64,000 nt of DNA from Shinella sp. SUS2. Lineage in GTDB: Bacteria; Pseudomonadota; Alphaproteobacteria; Rhizobiales; Rhizobiaceae. The stretch's first letter is position 1; the number at the start of each line of letters is the position of its first letter. Made by a program: the position numbers and the translations under genes. The stretch spans positions 1-64,000 of the forward strand of contig NZ_KQ410724.1 of assembly GCF_001262505.1 (NCBI RefSeq). The letters are read 5' to 3'. A model generated the notes under the pieces. It was given only the letters and a program-made list of their open reading frames with translations, ran no database searches and had not been told where the DNA came from. Shown piece after piece: positions 24,088 to 33,049 of this stretch.

Positions 24088-24342
24088 CGTCCCGATGTCC
24101 CAATGCGAAATGACTGTCCGATATCGGGAATAGCAGGGGAGTCTTGAAGAACCTTAAGACCCGGCAAGGGTATTTGATTCAATGTTTAAGGAAAGCTTGA
24201 AAAGGCCGGATTTCGGCACTTCTCCCTCGTGCGGCCACACACGAAATCCTTGTCAGGTGAGCGTCGCCCCGCTCATTGCCGCCATCCTCGGCCCTGTGCC
24301 GAGGATCGACATTTGCACCTGGAACATGGGCGGAGGGCTGCC

Positions 24343-24918
24343 TTATTCGCCAACGGTTTCCACTGGCTCGACGACGCGCTGCGGGCGTTCCGAAGGATCG
24401 CGGCCGATTTCGGCCTTCAGTGAGCCGAGGTCGATGAAGTAGTCGGCCTGGCGGCGCAGGTCGTCGGCAATCATCGGGGGTTGTGTCTGCATGGTCGAGA
24501 CGACGGAAACCTTGCGGCCACGGCGCTGCAGCGCCTCGACGAGCGTGGTGAAATCGCCGTCGCCGGAGAAGATGACAAGGTGGTCCACGGTCTCGGACTG
24601 CTCCATCGCGTCGATGGCGAGTTCGATGTCCATGTTGCCCTTGATCTTGCGGCGGCCGAGCGAGTCGGTGAATTCCTTGGCAGGCTTCGTGACGACCTTG
24701 TAGCCGTTGTAGTCGAGCCAGTCGATCAGCGGGCGGATCGAAGAGTATTCCTGGTCTTCGATCAGAGCCGTGTAGTAATAGGCGCGCAGCAGATAACCAC
24801 GCTTCTGGAAGGCCTTCAGGAGCTTTCTGTAGTCGATGTCGAACCCGAGTGTCCTGGAAGCCGCATAGAGATTTGCACCGTCGATGAAGAGGGCGATTTT
24901 CTCGCGGGGGTCGAACAT
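24343..24918 (-). CDS. NYN-domain (LabA/DUF88-type) putative ribonuclease
   Basis: The 191-residue product has a PIN-like NYN fold: first acidic motif IALFIDGANLY, central DIELAIDAM and third motif HLVIFSGDGDFTTLV, all with the aspartates expected for metal-dependent RNA cleavage. LabA-type proteins are predicted RNases involved in RNA processing. The start at 24918 is chosen because AAGGATT lies 8 bases upstream; the frame extends to 24993 without such support. It is divergent from rpoZ, as in other rhizobia. Confidence 0.87.
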   Translation of the reverse strand: MFDPREKIALFIDGANLYAASRTLGFDIDYRKLLKAFQKRGYLLRAYYYTALIEDQEYSSIRPLIDWLDYNGYKVVTKPAKEFTDSLGRRKIKGNMDIELAIDAMEQSETVDHLVIFSGDGDFTTLVEALQRRGRKVSVVSTMQTQPPMIADDLRRQADYFIDLGSLKAEIGRDPSERPQRVVEPVETVGE

Positions 24919-25329
24919 ACTGTGCAATCCTTTTAAATAGAAGTGGATACAAACGGTTGAGTTTTGGCCGAGTGCCGAGGTGGCCGGATGCACTATCCGG
25001 TTGAATTAACTCTTTTTCATATAATCTTCATTTAGGGCAGAGGGCCCGGCTTTCCAAGCAAACCTAGGTTGCGAAGGCCATTTTTCCCCCCGGCATCGTT
25101 TCAGAAAAATCAAGGGCGTCGGAATTGGGGAATAGTTCCCGCGCTTTACCCTATTTGTCCGATCTTTTGGCTTTTTACTTTCCGTAACGTGAGGGCTAAA
25201 TCAGAAGTTACATGGGCAGCCTTACGACACGCGCCACAGCGCCTTGGGGAAGGAAAAACTTGAATTTGCCGTCCATTGCCTGTATCGGGCATGCAAACTC
25301 ATGAAATTCTCGATCACAAAGGACAGGCA
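24919..25329. other. intergenic region between NYN gene and rpoZ
   Basis: About 410 bases with no gene. It is AT-richer than its surroundings and must hold divergent promoters. A weak sigma70-like candidate for rpoZ is TTGAAT at about 25261, 17 bases before TATCGG. No riboswitch or RNA gene could be recognised. Confidence 0.4.
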
Positions 25330-25734
25330 ATGGCCCGTGTCACCGTTGAAGATTGCATTGACAAGGTAGACAACCGCTTCGAGCTGGTTCTTCTTGCAAG
25401 CCATCGTGCCCGCCTCATCTCGCAGGGCGCCGCCATCACCATCGACCGCGACAACGACAAGAACCCCGTCGTCGCGCTGCGCGAGATCGCCGACGAAACC
25501 CTTTCGCCTGATGACCTCAAGGAAGACCTGATCCATTCGCTGCAGAAGCATGTTGAAGTGGACGAGCCCGAGCCCGATCCGGCCAGCATGGTCGTCGATG
25601 CCGCCACCGGTACGGTTGCGATCGAAGAGGACGAGGACCAGCCGGAAACCATCGCCTTCGACCGCATGTCGGAAGAAGAGCTGCTGGCCGGCATCGAAGG
25701 CCTCGTGCCGCCGGAAAAGAGCGACGATTACTGA
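25330..25734 (+). CDS. rpoZ: RNA polymerase omega subunit
   Basis: The 134-residue product begins [23 protein letters not shown] and contains the [12 protein letters not shown] motif, both diagnostic of omega. It supports folding and assembly of the beta-prime subunit and, in many proteobacteria, forms part of the ppGpp site. It has the acidic C-terminal extension typical of alphaproteobacteria (EEDEDQPE). The start at 25330 is favoured over an open extension to 25276 by the invariant [10 protein letters not shown] terminator separates it from rsh. Confidence 0.97.
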   Translation: MARVTVEDCIDKVDNRFELVLLASHRARLISQGAAITIDRDNDKNPVVALREIADETLSPDDLKEDLIHSLQKHVEVDEPEPDPASMVVDAATGTVAIEEDEDQPETIAFDRMSEEELLAGIEGLVPPEKSDDY

Positions 25735-25775
25735 TTTCGGTTACTTTACCGAAGCCTTTGATATTGCGAATGTCG

Positions 25776-25811
25776 GTGCGCCCCTCTTAAGGTCGGGGCG
25801 CACTTTTTTTT
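25776..25811 (+). terminator. intrinsic terminator between rpoZ and rsh
   Basis: GTGCGCCCC (25776-25784) pairs with GGGGCGCAC (25795-25803) around a 10-base loop and is followed by eight T. It lies 41 bases after the rpoZ stop, so rsh probably has its own promoter or depends on read-through. Confidence 0.93.
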
Positions 25812-25844
25812 GCCCCGCCGTGCCGGGGAGGGAGCCGATCGAGA

Positions 25845-28073
25845 ATGATGCGTCAATATGAACTCGTCGAACGGGTTCAGAAGTACAAGCCCGACGTCAA
25901 CGAGGCCTTGCTGAACAAGGCCTATGTCTATGCCATGCAGAAACATGGCCAGCAGAAGCGGGCGAGCGGCGATCCCTATATTTCGCATCCCCTCGAAGTG
26001 GCCGCCATTCTCACCGAGATGCGGCTCGACGAATCGACCATCGCCGTCGCCCTGCTGCATGACACGATCGAGGACACCAGCGCGACGCGCGCGGAAATCG
26101 ACGAACTGTTCGGCGAGGATATCGGCGCTCTGGTCGAGGGCCTGACCAAGATCAAGAAGCTCGATCTCGTCTCGAAGAAAGCCAAGCAGGCGGAAAACCT
26201 GCGAAAGCTGCTGCTCGCCATTTCCGACGACGTGCGCGTGCTCCTCGTCAAGCTCGCCGACCGGCTGCACAACATGCGCACGCTGGACCACATGACACCG
26301 GAAAAGCGCGCCCGCATCTCCGAGGAGACGATGGACATCTATGCGCCGCTCGCCGGCCGCATGGGCATGCAGGACATGCGTGAAGAGCTGGAAAACCTCT
26401 CCTTCCGTCATATCAACCCGGAAGCCTTCGACACCGTCACGCGCAAGCTGGAAGACCTGTCCCAGCGCAACGAGGGCCTGATCCGCAAGATCGAGGACGA
26501 ACTGCGCGAGTTGCTTGTTGTCAACGGCCTGCCGGACGCGCTCGTCAAGGGCCGGCAGAAGACGCCCTATTCGGTCTTCCGGAAGATGCAGTCGAAGTCG
26601 CTCTCCTTCGAGCAGCTTTCCGACGTCTACGCCTTCCGCATCCTCGTCGACGACATTCCCGCCTGCTACGCGGCGCTCGGTATCGTGCACACCCGCTGGC
26701 GTGTCGTGCCGGGCCGGTTCAAGGACTACATCTCGACGCCCAAGCAGAACGACTACCAGTCGATCCACACGACGATCGTCGGCCCGTCGCGCCAGCGCAT
26801 CGAACTGCAGATCCGCACCAAGCGCATGCACGAGATCGCCGAATACGGTATCGCCGCCCATTCGCTCTACAAGGACAAGGAAGTGGCGAACGGCGAGGTT
26901 GCCCGCTCGCCGGGCTCCAACGCTTATGCCAGGTTGCGCCGCACGATCGAATCGCTGGCGGAAGGCGACAATCCGGAAGAGTTCCTCGAGCACACCAAGC
27001 TCGAGCTCTTCCAGGATCAGGTCTTCACCTTCACCCCGAAGGGCCAGCTCATCACCCTGCCGCGCGGCGCGACGCCGATCGATTTCGCCTATGCGGTGCA
27101 CACCAATATCGGTGATACCTGCGTCGGCGCGAAGATCAACGGGCGCATCATGCCGCTCGTCACCCGCCTCAGCAACGGCGACGAGGTGGAGATCATCCGC
27201 TCGGGCATCCAGGTGCCGCCGCCGGCCTGGGAAGAGATCGTCGTCACCGGCAAGGCGCGCGCCGCGATCCGCCGCGCCACCCGCGCCGCCGTGCGCAAAC
27301 AATATTCCGGCCTCGGCTACCGCATTCTGGAGCGCACCTTCGATCGCGCCGGCAAGTCCTTCTCGCGCGACGGCCTGAAGCCTGTCCTGCACCGGCTGGG
27401 CCAGAAGGAAGTGGAGGACGCCATCGCCGCCGTCGGTCGCGGTGAGCTTTCCTCGCTCGACGTGCTGCGCGCCGTCTTCCCGGACTACCAGGACGAGCGT
27501 GTCACGGTGAAGCCGAGCTCGGACGACGGCTGGTTCAACATGCGCAGCGCGGCAGGCATGGTGTTCAAGCTGCCGGGCAAGGCGAAGACGGCGCTGGAGG
27601 AGGGGGCGAGCGAAACCGGCCCTGAAGCCCTGCCGATCCGCGGCCTCTCCGGCAATGCCGAGGTGCATTTCTCCGTCGGCGGTGCCGTGCCGGGCGATCG
27701 CATCGTCGGCATCATGGAGAAGGACAAGGGAATCACCATCTACCCGATCCAGTCGCCGGCACTACAGAAGTTCGACGACGAGCCGGAACGCTGGATCGAC
27801 GTGCGCTGGGACCTCGACGAGGCGAACAACACCCGCTTCATGGCGCGCATCATGATCAATGCGCTGAACGAGCCGGGCACGCTCGCCGAAGTCACCCAGA
27901 CGATTGCCACCAGCGACGTCAACATCCGCTCGATGTCGATGACGCGCGTGGCGGCCGACTTCACCGAGGTGCATATCGATCTGGAGGTCTGGGACCTGCG
28001 CCAGCTCAACCAGCTGATGAGCCAGTTGAAGGAGCTTCAGTCCGTCTCGACGATCCGTCGCGTCTTTACATGA
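25845..28073 (+). CDS. rsh: bifunctional (p)ppGpp synthetase/hydrolase (Rsh)
   Basis: The 742-residue product is a full-length RelA/SpoT homologue. The HD hydrolase domain has intact His72-Asp73 in LLHDTIED, so it can degrade (p)ppGpp; the synthetase domain contains RFKDYISTPKQNDYQSIHT near residue 292; TGS (about 400-460) and C-terminal ACT (about 665-740) domains follow. In rhizobia a single long Rsh controls the stringent response and symbiosis. It follows rpoZ, whose product may share ppGpp binding. GGGAGG lies 9 bases before the ATG. Confidence 0.96.
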   Translation: MMRQYELVERVQKYKPDVNEALLNKAYVYAMQKHGQQKRASGDPYISHPLEVAAILTEMRLDESTIAVALLHDTIEDTSATRAEIDELFGEDIGALVEGLTKIKKLDLVSKKAKQAENLRKLLLAISDDVRVLLVKLADRLHNMRTLDHMTPEKRARISEETMDIYAPLAGRMGMQDMREELENLSFRHINPEAFDTVTRKLEDLSQRNEGLIRKIEDELRELLVVNGLPDALVKGRQKTPYSVFRKMQSKSLSFEQLSDVYAFRILVDDIPACYAALGIVHTRWRVVPGRFKDYISTPKQNDYQSIHTTIVGPSRQRIELQIRTKRMHEIAEYGIAAHSLYKDKEVANGEVARSPGSNAYARLRRTIESLAEGDNPEEFLEHTKLELFQDQVFTFTPKGQLITLPRGATPIDFAYAVHTNIGDTCVGAKINGRIMPLVTRLSNGDEVEIIRSGIQVPPPAWEEIVVTGKARAAIRRATRAAVRKQYSGLGYRILERTFDRAGKSFSRDGLKPVLHRLGQKEVEDAIAAVGRGELSSLDVLRAVFPDYQDERVTVKPSSDDGWFNMRSAAGMVFKLPGKAKTALEEGASETGPEALPIRGLSGNAEVHFSVGGAVPGDRIVGIMEKDKGITIYPIQSPALQKFDDEPERWIDVRWDLDEANNTRFMARIMINALNEPGTLAEVTQTIATSDVNIRSMSMTRVAADFTEVHIDLEVWDLRQLNQLMSQLKELQSVSTIRRVFT

Positions 28074-28243
28074 CAGTTTCTATGCAAAAATGTGGCATCC
28101 TGCCTTGAATAAGGCAGGTTTGCCCAAGATTTGACCAGTCATTATGCGCCTGTTGCATGGCTGTATTGGCATAGTGTCGCTGGTGTCTTTGGGGTGAAAT
28201 CCCTATCTTCTGCATCGGGAGGTCAACCGAAAGAGGTTTACCA

Positions 28244-28396
28244 ATGTTGAAGCAGATCAAGAATTTCACCCGCGCCCTGCGCATCCCGACTCCTGAAGAC
28301 CGCGAAATGGCCTATCTCAACGGCGCCATCGACCGGATCGACCTGGAATACCGCCAGCGTCAGATCGACCGCGGCCTCTTCCGCAAGTCCTACTAA
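28244..28396 (+). CDS. DUF1127 small protein
   Basis: This 50-residue protein, MLKQIKNFTRALRIPTPEDR and onward to RKSY, ends in the arginine-rich YRQRQIDRGLFRKSY segment typical of DUF1127 proteins. In alphaproteobacteria these small basic proteins affect phosphate, carbon and RNA metabolism and can bind RNA. AAGAGG lies 7 bases before the ATG. It is monocistronic, with its own upstream region of 170 bases, and is followed by two strong hairpins. Confidence 0.88.
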   Translation: MLKQIKNFTRALRIPTPEDREMAYLNGAIDRIDLEYRQRQIDRGLFRKSY

Positions 28397-28411
28397 GCTC
28401 CGCGGATCCGT

Positions 28412-28466
28412 GTGGCGCCCCTCCGGCGCCACGGCGACCGTCTTGTCTGGCGCCATGAGGGCGCCA
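28412..28466 (+). terminator. tandem hairpins after the DUF1127 gene
   Basis: GTGGCGCC-CCTCC-GGCGCCAC (28412-28432) and TGGCGCC-ATGAG-GGCGCCA (28448-28466) form two perfect stems of 8 and 7 bp. The arms share GGCGCC, so alternative pairing between them is possible. No T-run follows, so they may stabilise the 3' end or assist factor-dependent termination. Confidence 0.6.
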
Positions 28467-28502
28467 TTGAAATGCCACCAACGGATCGGCTATGTCTGAG
28501 CC

Positions 28503-29096
28503 ATGTTGTTCCGACGCCGAAAGAAGACAAGCTGGCCTGACCGATTGCGCGAATTCTTCTGGCCGCGCAAAGGCTTCACGCGTCCGGCGCGCTACCTCGC
28601 CAAGCGAATCCTGCGCCTGTCCGCCTCGCCGCATGCGGTGGCCGCGGGCGTTGCAGCCGGTGCCTTTTCGGCCTTCACGCCGCTCATCGGTTTTCACGTC
28701 ATCCTGGCGCTTGCGCTCGCCTATCTGATGGCCGGCAATCTGCTGGCCGCCGCGCTTGCCACCACCATCGCCAATCCGCTGACCATTCCGCTCATCGCGC
28801 TTGCGACCTTTCGCGTCGGCGAGGCGCTGCTCGGCATCAAATCCGCCGAGGCGGTGACGGCGGCCGAGCTGTTTCACCGGCTGGAGCATCTGCAACTGTC
28901 CGAGCTCTGGCAGCCCGTGCTGAAGCCCATGCTTGCCGGCGCCGGCGTTCTCGGCATCGTGGCCGCCGTGTTTGCCTATGGCGTCACGCGTTTCGCCGTG
29001 CGCTCCTTCAAGGCCCGCCGCCATGCCCGTCTTCTCGAGCGCGCCGGCCTTGCAGCGGCTCATCCTGCCCTTTCCCGCGGAGACAAATCCCTATGA
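28503..29096 (+). CDS. DUF2062 membrane protein
   Basis: The 197-residue product has a basic N-terminus and three hydrophobic segments (about 45-70, 75-100, 142-165). The stretch [24 protein letters not shown] is the hallmark of the DUF2062 family, whose function is unknown. The gene starts about 107 bases after DUF1127 and overlaps acpS by ATGA (29093-29096), so it is translated with acpS. Conservation of this order in rhizobia suggests a membrane-lipid link, which is inference. Confidence 0.85.
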   Translation: MLFRRRKKTSWPDRLREFFWPRKGFTRPARYLAKRILRLSASPHAVAAGVAAGAFSAFTPLIGFHVILALALAYLMAGNLLAAALATTIANPLTIPLIALATFRVGEALLGIKSAEAVTAAELFHRLEHLQLSELWQPVLKPMLAGAGVLGIVAAVFAYGVTRFAVRSFKARRHARLLERAGLAAAHPALSRGDKSL

Positions 29097-29503
29097 TCAT
29101 CGGCATCGGCAGCGACCTCATCGACATCCGCCGGGTGGAGAAGTCGCTGGAACGCTTCGGCGAGCGCTTTACCCGGCGCTGCTTCACCGAGATCGAGCAG
29201 GCGAAGTCCGACGGGCGCAAGAACCGCGCGGCCTCCTATGCCAAGCGTTTCGCTGCCAAGGAGGCCTGTTCCAAGGCGCTCGGTACAGGCCTCGCACAGG
29301 GTGTGTTCTGGAGGGACATGGGCGTCGTCAACCTGCCGGGCGGAAAGCCGACCATGAAGCTGACGGGCGGCGCGCTGGAACGGTTGACGCAGATGCTTCC
29401 CGCGGGCCACGAAGCGCGCATCCACATCACCATCACGGACGATTTTCCGCTGGCTCAAGCTTTCGTGATCATCGAGGCGCTGCCGGCCGGAACGCCCGGA
29501 TAA
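29093..29503 (+). CDS. acpS: holo-[acyl-carrier-protein] synthase
   Basis: The 136-residue product transfers the phosphopantetheine arm from CoA to acyl carrier protein, which activates fatty-acid synthesis. Motifs are intact: [20 protein letters not shown] with the metal-binding Asp, and [16 protein letters not shown] with the metal-binding Glu. Its length is typical of the AcpS (homotrimeric) class. It overlaps the DUF2062 gene and is followed after 67 bases by lepB. Confidence 0.96.
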   Translation: MIIGIGSDLIDIRRVEKSLERFGERFTRRCFTEIEQAKSDGRKNRAASYAKRFAAKEACSKALGTGLAQGVFWRDMGVVNLPGGKPTMKLTGGALERLTQMLPAGHEARIHITITDDFPLAQAFVIIEALPAGTPG

Positions 29504-29570
29504 CAGGCGCCCAGCGTCTTTTTGACCGACACGATTTCCAACAGGCAACCTTTCCTCTATAGAGGGCCCC

Positions 29571-30341
29571 ATGTTTGCAGATAAGGACAGATCCGGCGTG
29601 GCAGAGAAGACTGAAAAGGCCGAAGGCGGCCTGTGGGAAAACGTCAAGGTGATCATCCAGGCGCTGCTGCTCGCCGTCGTGATCCGCACCGTGCTTTTCC
29701 AGCCCTTCACCATTCCCTCCGGGTCGATGATGCCGACGCTGCTCGTCGGCGATTATCTCTTCGTCAACAAGTTCTCCTACGGCTATTCGAAATATTCGCT
29801 GCCGTTCTCGCCGAACCTGTTCTCCGGCCGTATTTTTGCAAGTGAACCCGAGCGCGGCGACATCGTCGTCTTCCGCTTCCCGCCGAACCCCGACATCGAC
29901 TATATCAAGCGTCTCGTCGGCCTGCCGGGCGACCGCATCCAGGTGCGTGACAGCGAGTTGTTCGTGAACGGCGTTGCCGTGAAGCGCGAACACAACGGTT
30001 TCTTCCGTGCCGACGACCAGTACGACACCGGCGAGGATGTTCCGGTCTTCCGCGAAACCATGGACAACGGCGTCGCCTACGACACGCTGGACACCCGTCC
30101 GGGCACCGTCGGCGACAACACGCGCGAGTTCATCGTGCCGGAAGGCCACTATTTCATGATGGGCGACAACCGCGACAACTCGGCCGACAGCCGCTTCGAT
30201 GTTGGGTTCGTTCCGGCGGAAAACCTGATCGGCCGCGCAAGCCTCATCTTCTTCTCGCTCGGCAACGACACGTCCTTCTCCGAGATCTGGAAGTGGCCGA
30301 CGAACCTTCGCTGGGACCGCCTGTTCAAGGTTGTTGAATGA
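29571..30341 (+). CDS. lepB: signal peptidase I
   Basis: The 256-residue inner-membrane protease removes signal peptides from exported proteins. One membrane segment (about 24-45) precedes box B (PSGSMMPTL) with catalytic Ser52 and box D (YIKRLVGLPGD) with general base Lys113; box E is GDNRDNSADSR. The single membrane anchor is normal for alphaproteobacteria. Its stop overlaps the rnc start by ATGA, and lepB-rnc-era is a classical operon. Confidence 0.97.
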   Translation: MFADKDRSGVAEKTEKAEGGLWENVKVIIQALLLAVVIRTVLFQPFTIPSGSMMPTLLVGDYLFVNKFSYGYSKYSLPFSPNLFSGRIFASEPERGDIVVFRFPPNPDIDYIKRLVGLPGDRIQVRDSELFVNGVAVKREHNGFFRADDQYDTGEDVPVFRETMDNGVAYDTLDTRPGTVGDNTREFIVPEGHYFMMGDNRDNSADSRFDVGFVPAENLIGRASLIFFSLGNDTSFSEIWKWPTNLRWDRLFKVVE

Positions 30342-31057
30342 AGGGCGCCATTCCGCTGAACGACGTCAACCGCAAGGCCCTCGAGGACCTGATCGGCTAC
30401 GCCTTCACCGACAAGGACCGTCTCGACCGGGCGATCACCCATGCCAGCGCCCGGCCCGGCAAGGGCAGCAATTACGAGCGGCTGGAATTTCTGGGCGACC
30501 GCGTGCTTGGCCTGTGCGTCGCCGAGATGCTGTTCCGCACCTTCCGCGAGGCGAAGGAGGGCGAGCTTTCGGTTCGCCTGAACCAGCTCGTCAGCGCGGA
30601 AAGCTGTGCGGCGGTCTCCGATGATCTTGGCCTGCACCGCTTCATCCGCACCGGCGCGGACGTCAAGAAACTCACCGGAAAAGCCATGCTGAATGTGCGG
30701 GCCGATGTGGTAGAGTCGCTGATCGCCGCGATCTATCTCGATGGCGGGCTGGAAGCGGCGCGCGGCTTCATCCTCGCCAACTGGCAGGGCAGGGCGGCGC
30801 GTGCGGAAGGCGCGCGGCGCGACGCCAAGACCGAATTGCAGGAATGGGCGCATGCCAGGTTCGGCCTGACGCCGAACTATAGGGTGGACGAGCGCTCGGG
30901 ACCGGACCACGACCCCCGCTTCACCGTGACGGTGGAGATCAGGGGCGTCGCACCGGAAACCGGCATCGACCGCTCGAAACGGGCCGCCGAACAGGTGGCC
31001 GCGACGAAGATTTTGGAACGCGAAGGCGTCTGGCCCAAGGGTCAAACCGCGGATTGA
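30338..31057 (+). CDS. rnc: ribonuclease III
   Basis: The 239-residue enzyme cuts double-stranded RNA in rRNA maturation and mRNA/antisense turnover. The catalytic domain has the signature ERLEFLGDRVLGL and DVVESLIAAIYLDGG with the metal-binding acidic residues; a C-terminal dsRNA-binding domain (about 163-232, DAKTELQEWAHARFG) follows. It overlaps lepB upstream and abuts era downstream, where its stop overlaps a possible TTG start of era. Confidence 0.97.
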   Translation: MKGAIPLNDVNRKALEDLIGYAFTDKDRLDRAITHASARPGKGSNYERLEFLGDRVLGLCVAEMLFRTFREAKEGELSVRLNQLVSAESCAAVSDDLGLHRFIRTGADVKKLTGKAMLNVRADVVESLIAAIYLDGGLEAARGFILANWQGRAARAEGARRDAKTELQEWAHARFGLTPNYRVDERSGPDHDPRFTVTVEIRGVAPETGIDRSKRAAEQVAATKILEREGVWPKGQTAD

Positions 31058-31065
31058 CGGATATC

Positions 31066-32010
31066 ATGAACGAAGAAAACACAAACCCCGCCGAAGGCAG
31101 CACGAACGGCGCGGGTCCGACCCATTCGGGCTTCGTCGCGCTCATCGGCGCGACCAATGCCGGCAAGTCGACGCTGGTCAACCGCCTCGTCGGCGCCAAG
31201 GTGTCGATCGTCAGCCACAAGGTCCAGACGACGCGTGCCATCGTGCGCGGCATCGCCATCCACAACAACGCCCAGATCGTCTTCATGGACACGCCCGGCA
31301 TCTTCAAGCCGCGCCGCCGGCTCGACCGCGCCATGGTGACGACCGCCTGGGGTGGGGCGAAGGATGCCGATTTCATCATGTTCCTGATCGACAGCGAGCG
31401 GGGCCTCAAGGGCGATGCCGAGACGATCCTGGAGGGCCTGAAAGAGGTTCACCAGCCGAAGATCCTTGTCCTCAACAAGGTCGACCGGGTCAATCCGGAG
31501 GACCTTCTGAAGCTGACGGCAGCGGTGAACGCCGTGGTTCCGTTCGAACGCACCTTCATGATTTCGGCGCTGAACGGTTCGGGCTGCGACGACGTGATGA
31601 ACTATCTCGCGGGCGCTTTGCCGGAAGGCCCCTGGTACTATCCGGAGGACCAGATTTCCGACCTGCCGATGCGCCAGCTCGCCGCCGAAATCACCCGCGA
31701 AAAACTCTTCCTGCGCCTGCACCAGGAGCTTCCCTATTCCTCGCATGTCGAGACGGAGAAGTGGGAGGAGCGCAAGGACGGCTCGGTGCGCATCGAGCAG
31801 GTCATCTATGTCGAGCGCGACAGCCAGAAGAAGATCGCGCTCGGCAAGAACGGCGATGCCATCAAGGCGATCTCCATGGCCTCGCGCAAGGAGCTGTCGG
31901 AAATCCTCGAACAGCCCGTGCATCTCTTCCTCTTCGTGAAGGTGCGCGAGAACTGGGGCGACGACCCGGCCCGCTTCCGCGAAATGGGCCTCGACTTCCC
32001 GACCTCGTAA
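31066..32010 (+). CDS. era: GTPase Era
   Basis: The GTPase binds the 3' end of 16S rRNA and acts in small-subunit assembly. From the ATG at 31066 it is 314 residues: G1 GATNAGKST, G2 TTRAIVRG, G3 DTPG, G4 NKVD, and a C-terminal KH domain (about 215-300, with the EKWEERKDGSVRIEQVI region). A TTG at 31054, four codons upstream and overlapping the rnc stop, is an alternative start; neither has a strong ribosome site. The recO gene that usually follows lies about 10 kb away. Confidence 0.95.
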   Translation: MNEENTNPAEGSTNGAGPTHSGFVALIGATNAGKSTLVNRLVGAKVSIVSHKVQTTRAIVRGIAIHNNAQIVFMDTPGIFKPRRRLDRAMVTTAWGGAKDADFIMFLIDSERGLKGDAETILEGLKEVHQPKILVLNKVDRVNPEDLLKLTAAVNAVVPFERTFMISALNGSGCDDVMNYLAGALPEGPWYYPEDQISDLPMRQLAAEITREKLFLRLHQELPYSSHVETEKWEERKDGSVRIEQVIYVERDSQKKIALGKNGDAIKAISMASRKELSEILEQPVHLFLFVKVRENWGDDPARFREMGLDFPTS

Positions 32011-32014
32011 GGGC

Positions 32015-32980
32015 CTACGGCCGCGCCTTGATGGCGGGGCCGACCTCCAGGATGCGGTTGGTCCAGACATAGCCGGGGAAGGGCTCCGGCAGGTCTTCCA
32101 CCTGTTCGGTTGTATCGATGCCGACCGTACCGCCGCCGGAATAGGGGCCGATGAGGACCACATCGCTGCCGGCATCCTCCATGCGCGTCAGGAAGCGGTT
32201 CGGCCAGCCCCAGAGCAGGAACGCATAGTTGCTCGGTACCGGCACCAGCGTGTTTCGGCAGGCCTCCGGCACATAGCCGATCCAGCCTGTGCCGAGATAA
32301 CGCAGCAGGCAGCTCTTCACCGAGGTCTTTGTGTAACCCTTGAGGCCGGGTGTGGCGGCAAGCGCCGCATCCGTCGGCTCCGCGCCGCCGTAGATACCGA
32401 AGATCTTGTCCTTCCAGGCCGGATTGGCCGCCAGCAGCGCGGCAAACGCCACGCCTTCCTCCGCCCGCCGGCTCTTGAAGTTGATCAGCAGCTTGCCCGC
32501 CGGGTTGGCGGCGAAGATCTCTTCCAGCATCGGCATCTGCCCGACACCCTTGCCGCGGAACGGGTAGGTCTTGCCGCCATCGGGCGTATAGCCGTAGCCG
32601 ATGTCGAGCGTCTTCAGCGTGGCGCTGTCCGTCTCCTCAGTCACGCCCTTGCCGTCCGTCCGGCAGTCGAGCGTCCAGTCGTGGAAGACGGCGAACTTCT
32701 TGTCGGGCGTCAGGTGCACGTCGATCTCGACGACCTCGGCGCCCGCCGCAAAGGCTGCCTGCATGCCGGCGACCGTGTTTTCCAGGAAATCGTGTTTGGG
32801 CGGGTCGATGAGGCTTGCCGTGCAGGTGTCGTCGTCGACCGCCTCATGGCTGAAGGTCTGGTGGGCGCCGCGATGGGCCATCAGCTTCGTCGCGCCATCC
32901 GGCGTGCTCGCGATCAGCGAGCTGTTGAACGACCAGATCAGCAGGGCGAGGCCCAGCGTGAAGATCGGCGCGTTTCGCAT
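32015..32980 (-). CDS. periplasmic glycerophosphodiester phosphodiesterase
   Basis: The 321-residue product has a signal peptide (FTLGLALLIWSFNSSLIAS) and a GDPD TIM-barrel domain: MAHRGAHQ with the catalytic histidine, ENT, and EIDVHLTPDKKFAVFHDW with the metal-binding Glu-x-Asp and second His. It would hydrolyse glycerophosphodiesters released from membrane lipids to glycerol-3-phosphate and an alcohol. It is convergent with era, with a 4-base gap. It lies 69 bases downstream of the GGDEF-EAL gene on the same strand and could be read from its transcript. Confidence 0.88.
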   Translation of the reverse strand: MRNAPIFTLGLALLIWSFNSSLIASTPDGATKLMAHRGAHQTFSHEAVDDDTCTASLIDPPKHDFLENTVAGMQAAFAAGAEVVEIDVHLTPDKKFAVFHDWTLDCRTDGKGVTEETDSATLKTLDIGYGYTPDGGKTYPFRGKGVGQMPMLEEIFAANPAGKLLINFKSRRAEEGVAFAALLAANPAWKDKIFGIYGGAEPTDAALAATPGLKGYTKTSVKSCLLRYLGTGWIGYVPEACRNTLVPVPSNYAFLLWGWPNRFLTRMEDAGSDVVLIGPYSGGGTVGIDTTEQVEDLPEPFPGYVWTNRILEVGPAIKARP

Positions 32981-33049
32981 AAAAGTCCTCCTGCGGCCCC
33001 GGGCATAGGGATAGGGGCTCGCCGGAGAGACGGCAAGTCGTGGAAAGTA

